This document shows, one piece after another, positions 17,832-31,448 of a stretch of DNA of 64,000 bases. Source of the stretch: Streptomyces violaceoruber. Its GTDB lineage: Bacteria > Actinomycetota > Actinomycetes > Streptomycetales > Streptomycetaceae. The notes beneath the pieces were generated by a model. The model had not been told where the DNA came from, did not search any database, and saw only the letters and a program-made list of their open reading frames with translations. Positions within the stretch are counted from its first letter, which is position 1, and each line of letters starts with the position of its first letter. Where the stretch lies: positions 7,006,001-7,070,000 of the forward strand of contig NZ_CP137734.1 of assembly GCF_033406955.1 (NCBI RefSeq). Reading direction: 5' to 3'. The position numbers and the translations under genes are program-made.

Positions 17832-19502
17832 CTACTCGCCGGACAGCACCGCCTGCGCGGCGTTGCGCGCCTCCTCGGCACTGTCCGCCGCCCGGGCGGC
17901 GGCCGCGGCACGCTCGCACTGCGCCAGCGTGAACTTCGCCAGCGTCGCCCGCACGTACGGCAGCGACGCCGCACCCATGGACAGGGAGGTGACACCGAGA
18001 CCGGTCAGCACACACGCCAGCAGCGGATCCGCAGCGGCCTCGCCGCAGACACCGCAGCTCTTGCCCTCGGCCTTCGCCGCCTCGGCCGACAGCGCGACCA
18101 GGTCGAGCAGAGCCGGCTGCCACGGGTCCTGCAGCCGCGACACCGCGCCCACCTGACGGTCGGCGGCGAAGGTGTACTGCGCGAGGTCGTTCGTCCCCAG
18201 CGACAGGAACTCCACCTCCTGCAGCACCGAGCGCGCCCGCAGCGCGGCCGACGGGATCTCCACCATCGCGCCGAACTTCGCCCGCAGCCCGGCCTCGCGG
18301 CAGGCGTCCGCGAACGCCTTGGCATCCGCCCGGTCCGCCACCATCGGTGCCATGACCTCGAGATAGACCGGCAGCCCCTCCGCCGCCTTCGCCAGCGCCG
18401 TCAGCTGCGTCCGCAGCACGTCCGGGTGGTCGAGCAGCGTCCGCAGACCGCGCACGCCGAGCGCGGGGTTCGGCTCGTCGCCCGGGGTGAGGAAGTCCAG
18501 CGGCTTGTCGGCGCCGGCGTCCAGCACCCGCACGACGACCCGGCCCTCCGGGAACGCCTCCAGCACCTGGCGGTAGGCGGTGATCTGCTTCTCCTCCGAC
18601 GGAGCGTTCGCGCTGTCGTCGAGGAAGAGGAACTCGGTCCGGAACAGGCCGACACCCTCGGCGCCGGCCTCGACCGCCGCGGGCACGTCGGCGGGACCAC
18701 CGATGTTCGCCAGCAGCGGCACCTTGTGACCGTCCGAGGTCGCGCCGGGACCCGTCGCTGCGGCGAGCGCGGCCTTGCGCTCGGCGGCCTCGGCCGCCAG
18801 CCGTGCCTTCTTCTCCTCAGCGGGATTCACGAAGATCTCACCGGTGCTACCGTCCACCGCCACGACGGTGCCCTCGGGAATCTCACCGGCGCCCGGCAGG
18901 GCCACGACGGCGGGCACGCCGAGCGCCCGCGCGAGAATTGCGCTGTGGCTGGTCGGCCCGCCCTCCTCGGTGACGAAGCCCAGGACGAGCGTCGGGTCGA
19001 GCAGCGCGGTGTCGGCAGGCGCCAGATCCCGCGCGATGAGGACGTACGGCTCGTCGCTGTCCGGAACGCCCGGCATCGGGACCCCGAGCAGACGGGCGAC
19101 GATACGATTCCGCACGTCGTCGAGGTCCGCCACGCGGCCGGCCAGGTACTCACCGGCACCGGCCAGCAGGGCCCGGTAGGCGGCGAAGGCGTCGTACACG
19201 GCACGCTCGGCCGTGCTCCCGACGGTGATCCGCCGCTCGACGTCGGCCAGCAGTTCCGGGTCCTGGGCCATCATGGCCTGCGCCTCGAGCACGGCCTGCG
19301 CCTCGCCCCCGGCCAGGTTGCCGCGCGCCATCAGATCGGCCGCCACAGCTTCCACCGCCTTGCGGGCGCGCCCCTGCTCACGCTCCGCGTCCTCGGCCGG
19401 AATCTGCTTCGCCGGCGGTTCCAGAACCGCCGTCCCCATGTGCCGAACCTCGCCGATCGCCACACCGTGGCTCACACCGACGCCTCGCAGCGTTGTCTCC
19501 AT
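17832..19502 (-). CDS. ptsI: PTS enzyme I
   Basis: A 556-residue phosphoenolpyruvate-protein phosphotransferase, the first enzyme of the sugar phosphotransferase system. It takes phosphate from PEP to its active-site histidine and passes it to HPr. The phosphohistidine signature GGPTSHSAILAR contains H186. The PEP-binding C-terminal barrel has GVGLFRTEFLFLD, GVRGLRTLLDHP, and LSLGTNDLAQY with the catalytic cysteine motif CGVCGEAA. Length is normal. The gene is 86 nt downstream of crr on the same strand, forming a crr-ptsI operon. HPr is not in the window. Confidence 0.96.
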   Translation of the reverse strand: METTLRGVGVSHGVAIGEVRHMGTAVLEPPAKQIPAEDAEREQGRARKAVEAVAADLMARGNLAGGEAQAVLEAQAMMAQDPELLADVERRITVGSTAERAVYDAFAAYRALLAGAGEYLAGRVADLDDVRNRIVARLLGVPMPGVPDSDEPYVLIARDLAPADTALLDPTLVLGFVTEEGGPTSHSAILARALGVPAVVALPGAGEIPEGTVVAVDGSTGEIFVNPAEEKKARLAAEAAERKAALAAATGPGATSDGHKVPLLANIGGPADVPAAVEAGAEGVGLFRTEFLFLDDSANAPSEEKQITAYRQVLEAFPEGRVVVRVLDAGADKPLDFLTPGDEPNPALGVRGLRTLLDHPDVLRTQLTALAKAAEGLPVYLEVMAPMVADRADAKAFADACREAGLRAKFGAMVEIPSAALRARSVLQEVEFLSLGTNDLAQYTFAADRQVGAVSRLQDPWQPALLDLVALSAEAAKAEGKSCGVCGEAAADPLLACVLTGLGVTSLSMGAASLPYVRATLAKFTLAQCERAAAAARAADSAEEARNAAQAVLSGE

Positions 19503-19588
19503 CTCACCCGTCCCGATAGTGCGGCGGGTCCCGCCGCCGCGGTGGTTGTCCTACCAGCAGTCGATGCCGCCGTGCGACGGCACGGACG

Positions 19589-20038
19589 TCACTTCCAGAG
19601 GAAGAGACTCTCGCCGGCCTTCACGTCGCCGTCCTCACGGAGGTCCGCGAGCGCCTCGGCGGTGGCCTCCAGGGCCACGATCGGGCAGATCGGCGACTTG
19701 CCCGCGGCCTCGACCGCGGCCGGGTCCCAGCGCACCACGCCCTGACCCCGTACGACGGTGTCGCCCTTGTTCACGAGCAGCTCGAAGCCCTCGCCGTTGA
19801 GCTGCACGGTGTCGATGCCGAGATGGGTCAGCACGCCGTGCCCGCTCTCGTCGACGACGACGAAGGCGTGCGGGTGCAGGGAAACGATGACGCCGTCGAC
19901 CGGAGCGACTGCCTCGGAGGGCTCCCGCACGGGGTCGATGGCGGTGCCCGGGCCGACCATGGCCCCGGAGAAGACGGGATCGGGCACGGCGGCCAGTCCG
20001 ATGGCGCGTCCTGCGAGCGGGGACGAGACGGTGGTCAT
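19589..20038 (-). CDS. crr: PTS glucose-type IIA component
   Basis: A 149-residue cytosolic EIIA-Glc-type protein. The active site is complete: LHPHAF with H57 and VLTHLGIDTVQLNGEGF with the phosphorylated H72, matching H75 and H90 of the E. coli protein. It relays phosphate from HPr to membrane IIBC permeases, in Streptomyces including N-acetylglucosamine transport. The ATG at 20038 follows GGGAGG. A DasR-type operator lies 115 bp upstream. Organisation with ptsI as from memory in S. coelicolor (crr-ptsI). It is divergent from the rRNA operon. Confidence 0.95.
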   Translation of the reverse strand: MTTVSSPLAGRAIGLAAVPDPVFSGAMVGPGTAIDPVREPSEAVAPVDGVIVSLHPHAFVVVDESGHGVLTHLGIDTVQLNGEGFELLVNKGDTVVRGQGVVRWDPAAVEAAGKSPICPIVALEATAEALADLREDGDVKAGESLFLWK

Positions 20039-20152
20039 GGGAAGCCTCCCAGGGCGGGGATCTGTACGGGCCGTCACTGCCTTGTCCCGGACGGCACACT
20101 GAGCAGCAGGGTATGTCATAGGAAGTACCGGTTCCGCATGAGTGTTCCGATT

Positions 20153-20168
20153 AGAGGTCTAGACCACA
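20153..20168. promoter_or_regulatory. DasR-type operator (dre) upstream of crr
   Basis: AGAGGTCTAGACCACA matches the DasR-responsive element consensus ACTGGTCTAGACCACT at 13 of 16 positions, with the central 10-bp palindrome GGTCTAGACC perfect. DasR is the GntR-family repressor of N-acetylglucosamine and PTS genes, and regulation of crr-ptsI by DasR is known from S. coelicolor. The site is 115 bp from the crr start and 13 bp upstream of the first candidate rRNA promoter. Confidence 0.85.
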
Positions 20169-20180
20169 CTCCTCACGGAT

Positions 20181-20210
20181 TTGCACCCGTTCCGCGGCCC
20201 CGTGTACAGT
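20181..20210 (+). promoter_or_regulatory. Candidate upstream rRNA promoter
   Basis: TTGCAC at 20181-20186 and TACAGT at 20205-20210 with an 18-bp spacer, directed at the rRNA operon. Streptomyces rRNA operons use several tandem promoters, so one this far (400 nt) from the mature 16S end is plausible. Confidence 0.5.
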
Positions 20211-20322
20211 CGTTACTCCTGCCTGGGGTTGAGCGATGCGTAGCAAGGTGTCCTCGCCTCGGCAGCATCCAACTTGTCAGATCCTATCGCTGGATCGCCT
20301 TCTGCATGCCCGCAGGACGGTG

Positions 20323-20352
20323 GTCAAGAGCATCGGGAAAGCCTGATAGTGT
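20323..20352 (+). promoter_or_regulatory. Candidate downstream rRNA promoter
   Basis: GTCAAG at 20323-20328, 18 bp, then TAGTGT at 20347-20352, followed by the leader GTTGGAAACACCGAAGGGAA, which resembles the start of other Streptomyces rRNA leaders. The -35 is non-consensus. Confidence 0.5.
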
Positions 20353-20609
20353 TGGAAACACCGAAGGGAAGCGCCCGGAGGAAAGCCACAAGAGAGTCTC
20401 TTGGGTGAGTACAAAGGAAGCGTCCGTTCCTTGAGAACTCAACAGCGTGCCAAAAGTCAACGCCAGATATGTTGATACCCCGACCTGATCGGATCTCCGT
20501 TCGGGTTGAGGTTCCTTTGAAGTAACACAACAGCGAGGACGCTGTGAACGGTCGGACTATTCCTCCGACTGTTCCGCTCTCGTGGTGTCACCCGATTACG
20601 GGTAAACAT

Positions 20610-25537
<4,928 letters not shown>

Positions 25538-25619
25538 AGTTGCTCGCGTCCACTGTGTTGGTTCTGAAACCACGAACAACCCCATGTGCCACACATGGTG
25601 CGGTTGAGTGTTTCATAGT

Positions 25620-25739
25620 GTTTCGGTGGTCATAGCGTAGGGGAAACGCCCGGTTACATTTCGAACCCGGAAGCTAAGCCTTACAGCGCCGATGGTACTG
25701 CAGGGGGGACCCTGTGGGAGAGTAGGACGCCGCCGAACT
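25620..25739 (+). rRNA. rrf: 5S ribosomal RNA
   Basis: About 120 nt. The 5' strand GTTTCGGTGGTCATAGCG pairs with the 3' strand GACGCCGCCGAAC. The internal CGAACCCGGAAGCTAAGCC is the conserved loop of bacterial 5S. It follows the 23S by about 82 nt. Ends are plus or minus one or two bases. Confidence 0.96.
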
Positions 25740-25747
25740 CCTTTTAG

Positions 25748-25791
25748 AGCTCTGGCTCTTGGGCATTCAGCCCGAGAGCCAGAGCTTTTTT
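25748..25791 (+). terminator. Strong intrinsic terminator of the rRNA operon
   Basis: A 17-bp stem with one G-U pair: arms 25748-25764 and 25770-25786, loop ATTCA. It is followed by an uninterrupted T-run at 25786-25791. This is the most canonical terminator in the window and lies directly after 5S. Confidence 0.95.
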
Positions 25792-25847
25792 GCGTTGAGG
25801 TAAGGTCAGTGAGCATCATTGGCTCGTTTCCCCCAGGAGGCCCCCGC

Positions 25848-26456
25848 GTGGAGGTCCAGGAGACCCGCGTGCAGACCGACCGGGTCCTCACCATCCCGAA
25901 CATCCTCAGCATGGCGCGCCTGGCCGGCGTGCCTCTGTTCCTGTGGCTCATCCTGCGGCCCGAGTTCGGCGGCCCGCAGAGCGACGGCTGGGCGCTGTTG
26001 GTGCTGGCCCTGAGCGGGGTCAGCGACTACCTGGACGGAAAGCTCGCACGGCGCTGGAATCAGATCAGCAGCCTTGGCCGGCTCCTGGACCCGGCGGCCG
26101 ACCGCCTCTATATCCTCTCCACGCTGGTGGGTCTCACCTGGCGCGAGATTCTCCCGCTCTGGTTGACCCTTGTACTGCTTGCCAGGGAAGCGATGCTGCT
26201 GGTGATGGTGGGCATCCTCCGGCGGCACGGCTATCCTCCGCCGCAGGTGAACTTCCTGGGCAAGGCCGCCACCTTCAACCTCATGTACGCCTTCCCCCTG
26301 CTTCTGCTGAGCGACGGCAGCGGATGGATCGCGTCACTGGCCGCAGTTTTCGGATGGGCGTTCGCCGGATGGGGTACAACCCTGTATTGGTGGGCAGGTG
26401 TTCTCTACGTGGTGCAGGTCCGCCGCCTGGTTCGTGCGGACGTCGCAGCCGATTGA
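25848..26456 (+). CDS. CDP-alcohol phosphatidyltransferase family protein
   Basis: A 202-residue integral membrane enzyme. The CDP-OH-P motif Dx2DGx2ARx8Gx3Dx3D is perfect: D60, D63, G64, A67, R68, G77, D81 and D85 in DYLDGKLARRWNQISSLGRL followed by LDPAAD. Several hydrophobic helices surround it. These enzymes transfer a phosphoalcohol from CDP-diacylglycerol, as in phosphatidylglycerophosphate or cardiolipin synthesis. The exact product is not clear. The GTG at 25848 has CAGGAGG 7 nt upstream. A GTG at 25809 is in frame but has no site. It is probably the first gene of the block ending at the FHA gene, in the position of Rv1822 (pgsA2) of M. tuberculosis. Confidence 0.92.
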   Translation: MEVQETRVQTDRVLTIPNILSMARLAGVPLFLWLILRPEFGGPQSDGWALLVLALSGVSDYLDGKLARRWNQISSLGRLLDPAADRLYILSTLVGLTWREILPLWLTLVLLAREAMLLVMVGILRRHGYPPPQVNFLGKAATFNLMYAFPLLLLSDGSGWIASLAAVFGWAFAGWGTTLYWWAGVLYVVQVRRLVRADVAAD

Positions 26457-26568
26457 ACTCGCCGATTGTGCGGTCCCGGTGGCCGGATGGCCCCCGCTGG
26501 AAAAGTGCGGGACCCTGGACGGGTGAAGTCGGCTAAACCGTGGTCTCTCAGAGGAGGACGCTTCCGAC

Positions 26569-29064
26569 ATGAAGGCCGTCGTGATGGCTGGAGGCGAAGG
26601 CACACGCCTTCGTCCCATGACCTCGAGCATGCCCAAGCCGCTCCTGCCGGTGGTCAACCGGCCGATCATGGAGCATGTTCTTCGGCTGCTCAAAAGGCAT
26701 GGGCTCAACGAGACCGTCGTGACCGTCCAGTTCCTGGCCTCACTGGTCAAGAACTACTTCGGTGACGGCGAGGAGCTCGGAATGGAGCTCACCTATGCCA
26801 ACGAGGAGAAGCCACTCGGTACCGCCGGAAGCGTCAAGAACGCCGAGGAGGCATTGAAGGACGATGCCTTCCTCGTCATTTCCGGCGATGCCCTGACCGA
26901 CTTCGACCTCACCGATCTGATCAACTTCCACAAGGAAAAGGGCTCGCTCGTCACCGTGTGTCTGACGCGCGTGCCCAACCCGCTGGAATTCGGTATCACC
27001 ATCGTCGACGAAGAGGGCAAGGTCGAGCGCTTCCTGGAGAAGCCGACCTGGGGCCAGGTCTTCTCGGACACCGTGAACACCGGGATCTACGTCATGGAGC
27101 CCGAGGTCTTCAACTATGTCGACCCCGATGTGCCCGTGGACTGGTCCGGTGACGTCTTCCCGCAGTTGATGAAGGAAGGCAAGCCCATCTACGGCTATGT
27201 CGCCGAGGGCTACTGGGAGGACGTCGGTACCCATGAGAGCTATGTGAAGGCCCAGGCCGACGTTCTGGAACGCAAGGTCGACGTCGACATCGACGGCTTC
27301 GAGATCTCGCCCGGCGTCTGGGTGGCCGAGGGTGCGGAGGTGCATCCCGACGCGGTGCTGCGCGGACCCCTCTACGTCGGCGACTACGCGAAGGTCGAGG
27401 CCGGCGCGGAGATCCGCGAACACACGGTGATCGGGTCCAACGTCGTCGTCAAGAGCGGCGCCTTCCTGCACAAGGCCGTGGTCGCCGACAACGTGTACGT
27501 CGGCCCGCACAGCAATCTGCGCGGCTGTGTGGTCGGCAAGAACACCGACATCATGCGCGCCGCGCGGATCGAGGACGGCGCGGTCATCGGCGACGAATGC
27601 CTGGTCGGTGAAGAATCGATCATCCAGGGCAATGTGCGGGTCTACCCGTTCAAGACCATCGAGGCAGGCGCGTTCGTCAACACCTCGGTGATCTGGGAGT
27701 CCCGCGGGCAGGCGCATCTCTTCGGTGCGCGCGGGGTCTCCGGCATCCTCAACGTGGAGATCACCCCGGAGCTGGCCGTGCGGCTGGCCGGTGCGTACGC
27801 GACGACCCTGAAGAAGGGGTCCACCGTCACCACGGCCCGTGACCACTCCCGTGGCGCCCGGGCGCTGAAGCGGGCGGTGATCTCCGCGCTGCAGGCCAGC
27901 GCCATCGACGTACGCGACCTGGAGAACGTACCCCTGCCCGTGGCGCGGCAGCAGACCGCGCGGGGCAGCGCCGGCGGGATCATGATCCGGACCACCCTCG
28001 GGGTGCCGGACTCCGTCGACATCATGTTCTTCGACGGCCAGGGGGCCGACCTCTCGCAGGGCAGCCAGCGAAAGCTGGACCGGGTCTTCGCGCGCCAGGA
28101 GTACCGGCGGGCGTTCCCCGGCGAGATCGGGGACCTGCACTTCCCGTCCAGCGTGTTCGACTCCTACACCGGGTCCCTGCTGCGCAACGTCGACATCACC
28201 GGCATCGCGGAGTCCGGGCTCAAGGTGGTCGTCGACGCCTCCAACGGCAGCGCGGGACTGGTGCTGCCGAGCCTGCTCGGGAAGCTCGGCGTCGACTCCC
28301 TGACGATCAATCCCGGTCTCGACGAGGCCAGGCCCACCGAGTCGGCCGACATGCGGCGGTCCGGTCTGGTGCGCCTCGGGGAGATCGTGGCGTCCTCGCG
28401 GGCCGCGTTCGGCGTGCGGTTCGACCCCGTCGGTGAACGGCTGTCGCTCGTCGACGAGAAGGGCCGCATCATCGAGGACGACCGGGCGCTGCTGGTGATG
28501 CTCGACCTGATCGCGGCCGAGCGGCGCAGCGGCCGGGTGGCGCTCCCGGTGACCACCACCAGGATCGCCGAGCAGGTCGCCGCGTACCACGGCACGCAGG
28601 TCGAGTGGACGACCACCTCCCCGGACGATCTGACGCGGGTGGGGGGCGAGGAAGGCGCGATCTTCGGCGGAGACGGCAAGGGCGGCTTCATCGTCCCCGA
28701 GTTCAGCAGTGTGTACGACGGCACGGCGGCCTTCGTACGGCTGATCGGACTGGTCGCGCGCACGCAGCTCACGCTGAGCCAGATCGACGCGCGGATCCCG
28801 CGGGCCCACGTCCTCAAGCGCGATCTGGCCACTCCGTGGGCGGTCAAGGGCCTGGTGATGCGGCGGGTCGTCGAGGCGGCCGGAGACCGGTTCGTGGACA
28901 CCACGGACGGGGTGCGGGTGGTCGAGACCGACGGGCGCTGGGTGATGGTCCTGCCCGACCCCGCGGAGGCGGTCACCCATCTGTGGGCGGAGGGCCCCGA
29001 CGACGCCTCCGCACAGGCGCTGCTGGACGAGTGGGCCGCGGTGGTGGACAGCGCGGGCCGCTGA
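26569..29064 (+). CDS. Mannose-1-phosphate guanylyltransferase-like / degenerate phosphomutase fusion
   Basis: An 831-residue fusion protein. Residues 1-235 are a nucleotidyltransferase with GGEGTRLRPMT and PKPLLPVVNRPI intact, plus SGDALTDFD and a metal site. Residues 250-370 form a left-handed beta-helix of hexapeptide repeats. Residues 380-831 have the phosphohexomutase fold, but the signature loops are altered. The catalytic Ser loop TASHNP is replaced by RTTLGV (residues 474-479), the metal loop DGDxDR is FDPVGER (618-624), and the sugar loop is GGDGKGG. The nucleotidyltransferase is likely active, giving GDP-mannose or another NDP-sugar, and the mutase half likely is not. It follows the CDP-alcohol enzyme by 112 bp. 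Confidence 0.88.
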   Translation: MKAVVMAGGEGTRLRPMTSSMPKPLLPVVNRPIMEHVLRLLKRHGLNETVVTVQFLASLVKNYFGDGEELGMELTYANEEKPLGTAGSVKNAEEALKDDAFLVISGDALTDFDLTDLINFHKEKGSLVTVCLTRVPNPLEFGITIVDEEGKVERFLEKPTWGQVFSDTVNTGIYVMEPEVFNYVDPDVPVDWSGDVFPQLMKEGKPIYGYVAEGYWEDVGTHESYVKAQADVLERKVDVDIDGFEISPGVWVAEGAEVHPDAVLRGPLYVGDYAKVEAGAEIREHTVIGSNVVVKSGAFLHKAVVADNVYVGPHSNLRGCVVGKNTDIMRAARIEDGAVIGDECLVGEESIIQGNVRVYPFKTIEAGAFVNTSVIWESRGQAHLFGARGVSGILNVEITPELAVRLAGAYATTLKKGSTVTTARDHSRGARALKRAVISALQASAIDVRDLENVPLPVARQQTARGSAGGIMIRTTLGVPDSVDIMFFDGQGADLSQGSQRKLDRVFARQEYRRAFPGEIGDLHFPSSVFDSYTGSLLRNVDITGIAESGLKVVVDASNGSAGLVLPSLLGKLGVDSLTINPGLDEARPTESADMRRSGLVRLGEIVASSRAAFGVRFDPVGERLSLVDEKGRIIEDDRALLVMLDLIAAERRSGRVALPVTTTRIAEQVAAYHGTQVEWTTTSPDDLTRVGGEEGAIFGGDGKGGFIVPEFSSVYDGTAAFVRLIGLVARTQLTLSQIDARIPRAHVLKRDLATPWAVKGLVMRRVVEAAGDRFVDTTDGVRVVETDGRWVMVLPDPAEAVTHLWAEGPDDASAQALLDEWAAVVDSAGR

Positions 29065-29163
29065 GAACACACCGCACGCGCGCGTGCCGGACACGTGTCC
29101 TCAAGGGGGCCGGTCCGGCACGCCGGTGGGGCCGTTCGGAGGTAGTGGCGGTGGCGTGCGACG

Positions 29164-30069
29164 ATGTGCGGCATGCCGCAGCCACCCCCCGTTCGGAGCA
29201 CACCCGGGCGGCCCGCGCGCCCGGACGCGTCCATGTCGCTGCTCACGAACGTCATGGACCACAGCCTCGACGACGGGTACGCCGAGGCCGCCGCGCGGAA
29301 GCAGACCGACGGCAGCGGGGGCATGCCCAGGACGCTGCGTGCCAAGCTGGGCCTGGCGGCCGGTCTGGTCCTCGCGGCCCTGGTCGTGACGGTCGGAGCG
29401 GCCCAGGCACGGGTCGCCGCTCCCGTCGTGGCCAAGGAGCGTGAGGAACTGGTCGACCGCATAGAGGGGGAGACCTCGGCGGCCGACGAGCTGGAGAAGA
29501 GCGTCGACGAGCTGCGCGACGACGTGGACGCCCGCCGGCGCGAGGCGCTGGAGAAGAGCGGCGACGGCGACCGGTCCGACCTGGTGGGGATCCTGTCGGG
29601 CGCGGTGGAGGTGCACGGCCCCGGCGTGAAGCTCGTGGTGAACGATGCCAAGGACGTCGCCACGGGGGCCGACGGGCAGCCGCGTGACACCTCCGGGTTC
29701 TCCGACACGGGGCGGGTGCGGGACCGGGACATGCAGCGCGTGGTGAACGGGCTGTGGGAGTCGGGCGCCGAGGCGATCTCCGTCAACGGGCAGCGGCTGA
29801 CCGCGCTGTCGGCGATCAGGGCCGCCGGTGACGCGATACTGGTCGACAACAGGCCGCTGGTGCCGCCGTACACGGTGCTCGCGGTGGGGGACGGCGAGCG
29901 GCTGAGCAGGGGATTCCAGGACAGTGCGGACGGGCTGTACCTGCATGCCCTGGAGGAGAGCTACGGCATCCGGACCGCCATCTCCGTCGCGGACGACCTC
30001 AAGCTGCCGGCCGCACCGAGTGTGATCGTACGTACAGCACAGCCGATAACCGAGAAGGGCACATCGTGA
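29164..30069 (+). CDS. DUF881 family membrane-anchored protein (first copy)
   Basis: A 301-residue protein of the DUF881 family. The N-terminus is cytoplasmic and polar, one TM helix is at about residues 61-80 (KLGLAAGLVLAALVVTVGAA), then a coiled-coil segment at 95-125 (EREELVDRIEGETSAADELEKSVDEL). The extracytoplasmic DUF881 domain has VHGPGVKLVVND, GAEAISVNGQRLTA and YTVLAVGD. Function is unknown. The family is found with DUF1290 and FHA genes across Actinobacteria. The ATG at 29164 or the ATG at 29173 starts it. The stop overlaps the DUF1290 start by 4 nt. Confidence 0.9.
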   Translation: MCGMPQPPPVRSTPGRPARPDASMSLLTNVMDHSLDDGYAEAAARKQTDGSGGMPRTLRAKLGLAAGLVLAALVVTVGAAQARVAAPVVAKEREELVDRIEGETSAADELEKSVDELRDDVDARRREALEKSGDGDRSDLVGILSGAVEVHGPGVKLVVNDAKDVATGADGQPRDTSGFSDTGRVRDRDMQRVVNGLWESGAEAISVNGQRLTALSAIRAAGDAILVDNRPLVPPYTVLAVGDGERLSRGFQDSADGLYLHALEESYGIRTAISVADDLKLPAAPSVIVRTAQPITEKGTS

Positions 30070-30398
30070 TCGCCGTACTGGGCCTCGTCGTGGGAGTCGT
30101 GGCCGGATTGCTGGTCCGGCCCGAGGTGCCGGCGGCCGTGGAGCCGTATCTGCCGATCGCCGTCGTGGCGGCGCTGGACGCCGTGTTCGGCGGGCTGAGG
30201 GCCATGCTCGACGGCATCTTCGACGACAAGGTCTTCGTGGTGTCGTTCCTGTCGAACGTGGTCGTGGCCGCACTGATCGTGTTCCTGGGCGACAAGTTGG
30301 GCGTCGGAGCCCAGCTGTCCACCGGGGTCGTGGTGGTCCTCGGCATCCGTATCTTCTCCAACGCCGCGGCGATCCGACGCCACGTCTTCCGGGCGTGA
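30066..30398 (+). CDS. DUF1290 (small basic protein) membrane protein
   Basis: A 110-residue protein with three hydrophobic helices: residues 1-17, about 28-48, and 56-75 with a further segment near 82-98. The motif AALDAVFGGLRAMLDGIFDDKVFVVSF is characteristic of the DUF1290/Sbp family. Function is unknown. Its invariable place between two DUF881 genes, with 4-nt overlaps on both sides, suggests a membrane complex with them. Confidence 0.92.
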   Translation: MIAVLGLVVGVVAGLLVRPEVPAAVEPYLPIAVVAALDAVFGGLRAMLDGIFDDKVFVVSFLSNVVVAALIVFLGDKLGVGAQLSTGVVVVLGIRIFSNAAAIRRHVFRA

Positions 30399-31258
30399 GG
30401 CCGATGAGCGACGACGAGCAGCCGGCGAACAGGCTGCGCAAGGAGCTGCCGGACGAGGTGCCGCCGTCGCGGTCCCCGTCGGCGGACGACCCCGCGGGCG
30501 GCCTCCCGGGGGCCGCGCGGGGGGAGCGGAACGGAGTGACCGGCAGGCAGCGGCTTCTGAAGGGGCTGTGGCCGCCGCGCCTGACGCGGGCCCAACTGAT
30601 CGTCGCCCTGCTCCTGTTCGGGCTCGGGTTCGGTCTCGCGGTGCAGGTGGCGTCCAACAGTGACAGCGACAGCGCGCTGCGGGGTGCCCGCCAGGAGGAT
30701 CTGGTCCGCATCCTGGATGAACTGGACGACCGTACTCAGCGTCTTGAAGACGAGAAGCAGGGACTCGAGAAGCAGCGCGACGAGCTGGAGAACAGCTCCG
30801 ACCAGGCGGAGGAGGCCCGCAAGCAGACGCTCGAGAAGGAGCGGCAACTGGGCATCCTCGCGGGCACCGTGGCCGCGCAGGGGCCCGGCATCACGGTGAC
30901 CATCGAGGACACGAAGGGGACGGTCGAGGCGGACATGCTGCTCGACGCCGTCCAGGAGCTGCGCGCGGCGGGTGCGGAGGCGATCCAGGTGAACGGCGTA
31001 CGGGTGGTGGCAGGCACGTATCTCGCGGACGCCGGCAACTCCGTCACCGTCGACGGGAACAAGATCAACGCGCCCTATCGTTTCCAGGTCATCGGCAAGC
31101 CGCAGGACCTCGAACCGGCTCTCAACATTCCTGGAGGAGTGGTGCAGACTCTGGAGAAGGAACAGGCCACCGTTACTGTTGAGCGGTCGAGCAAGATCGT
31201 CGTGGACGCCTTGCGAGCGGCGGAGCGGCCTGACTACGCTCGGTCGTCCTCCCAGTGA
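30395..31258 (+). CDS. DUF881 family membrane-anchored protein (second copy)
   Basis: A 287-residue protein from the GTG at 30395, or 284 from the ATG at 30404. The GTG overlaps the preceding stop (GTGA). A Pro-rich cytoplasmic tail precedes a TM helix (RAQLIVALLLFGLGFGLAVQ) at about residue 65-84. A long coiled coil follows (LDELDDRTQRLEDEKQGLEK). The DUF881 domain has AQGPGITVTIEDTKG, GAEAIQVNGVRVV and FQVIG. It is paralogous to the first copy but shorter. Function is unknown. A promoterless-looking 190-bp gap separates it from the FHA gene. Confidence 0.9.
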   Translation: MRPMSDDEQPANRLRKELPDEVPPSRSPSADDPAGGLPGAARGERNGVTGRQRLLKGLWPPRLTRAQLIVALLLFGLGFGLAVQVASNSDSDSALRGARQEDLVRILDELDDRTQRLEDEKQGLEKQRDELENSSDQAEEARKQTLEKERQLGILAGTVAAQGPGITVTIEDTKGTVEADMLLDAVQELRAAGAEAIQVNGVRVVAGTYLADAGNSVTVDGNKINAPYRFQVIGKPQDLEPALNIPGGVVQTLEKEQATVTVERSSKIVVDALRAAERPDYARSSSQ

Positions 31259-31448
31259 ACCGGCGGTGCATGGGGGGCGTCCGGCGAGGGCATGAGGTTG
31301 CGGGGGGTCGGCGCACCGATTGGGTGGTGCGTGGTGGAAACTGTCTGGTGGAGACGGACGTTGTGAAGGTGTCCGGGTCGGCCAGTGCGTTCAGTAAGGG
31401 TTCGTCCTGCCCCACGGGCGGGTCTGTTTCGGTCAAGGGGAATCGCCC

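Larger units (their letters stand above)
20039..20609. other. Divergent control region between crr and the rRNA operon
   Basis: No protein gene in 571 bp. From crr outward it holds the crr leader, a DasR-type operator, two candidate rRNA promoters and the transcribed 16S leader. The leader includes the segment GAGAACTCAACAGCGTGCC near 20434, characteristic of Streptomyces rRNA leaders and probably part of antitermination or RNase III processing. Confidence 0.7.
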
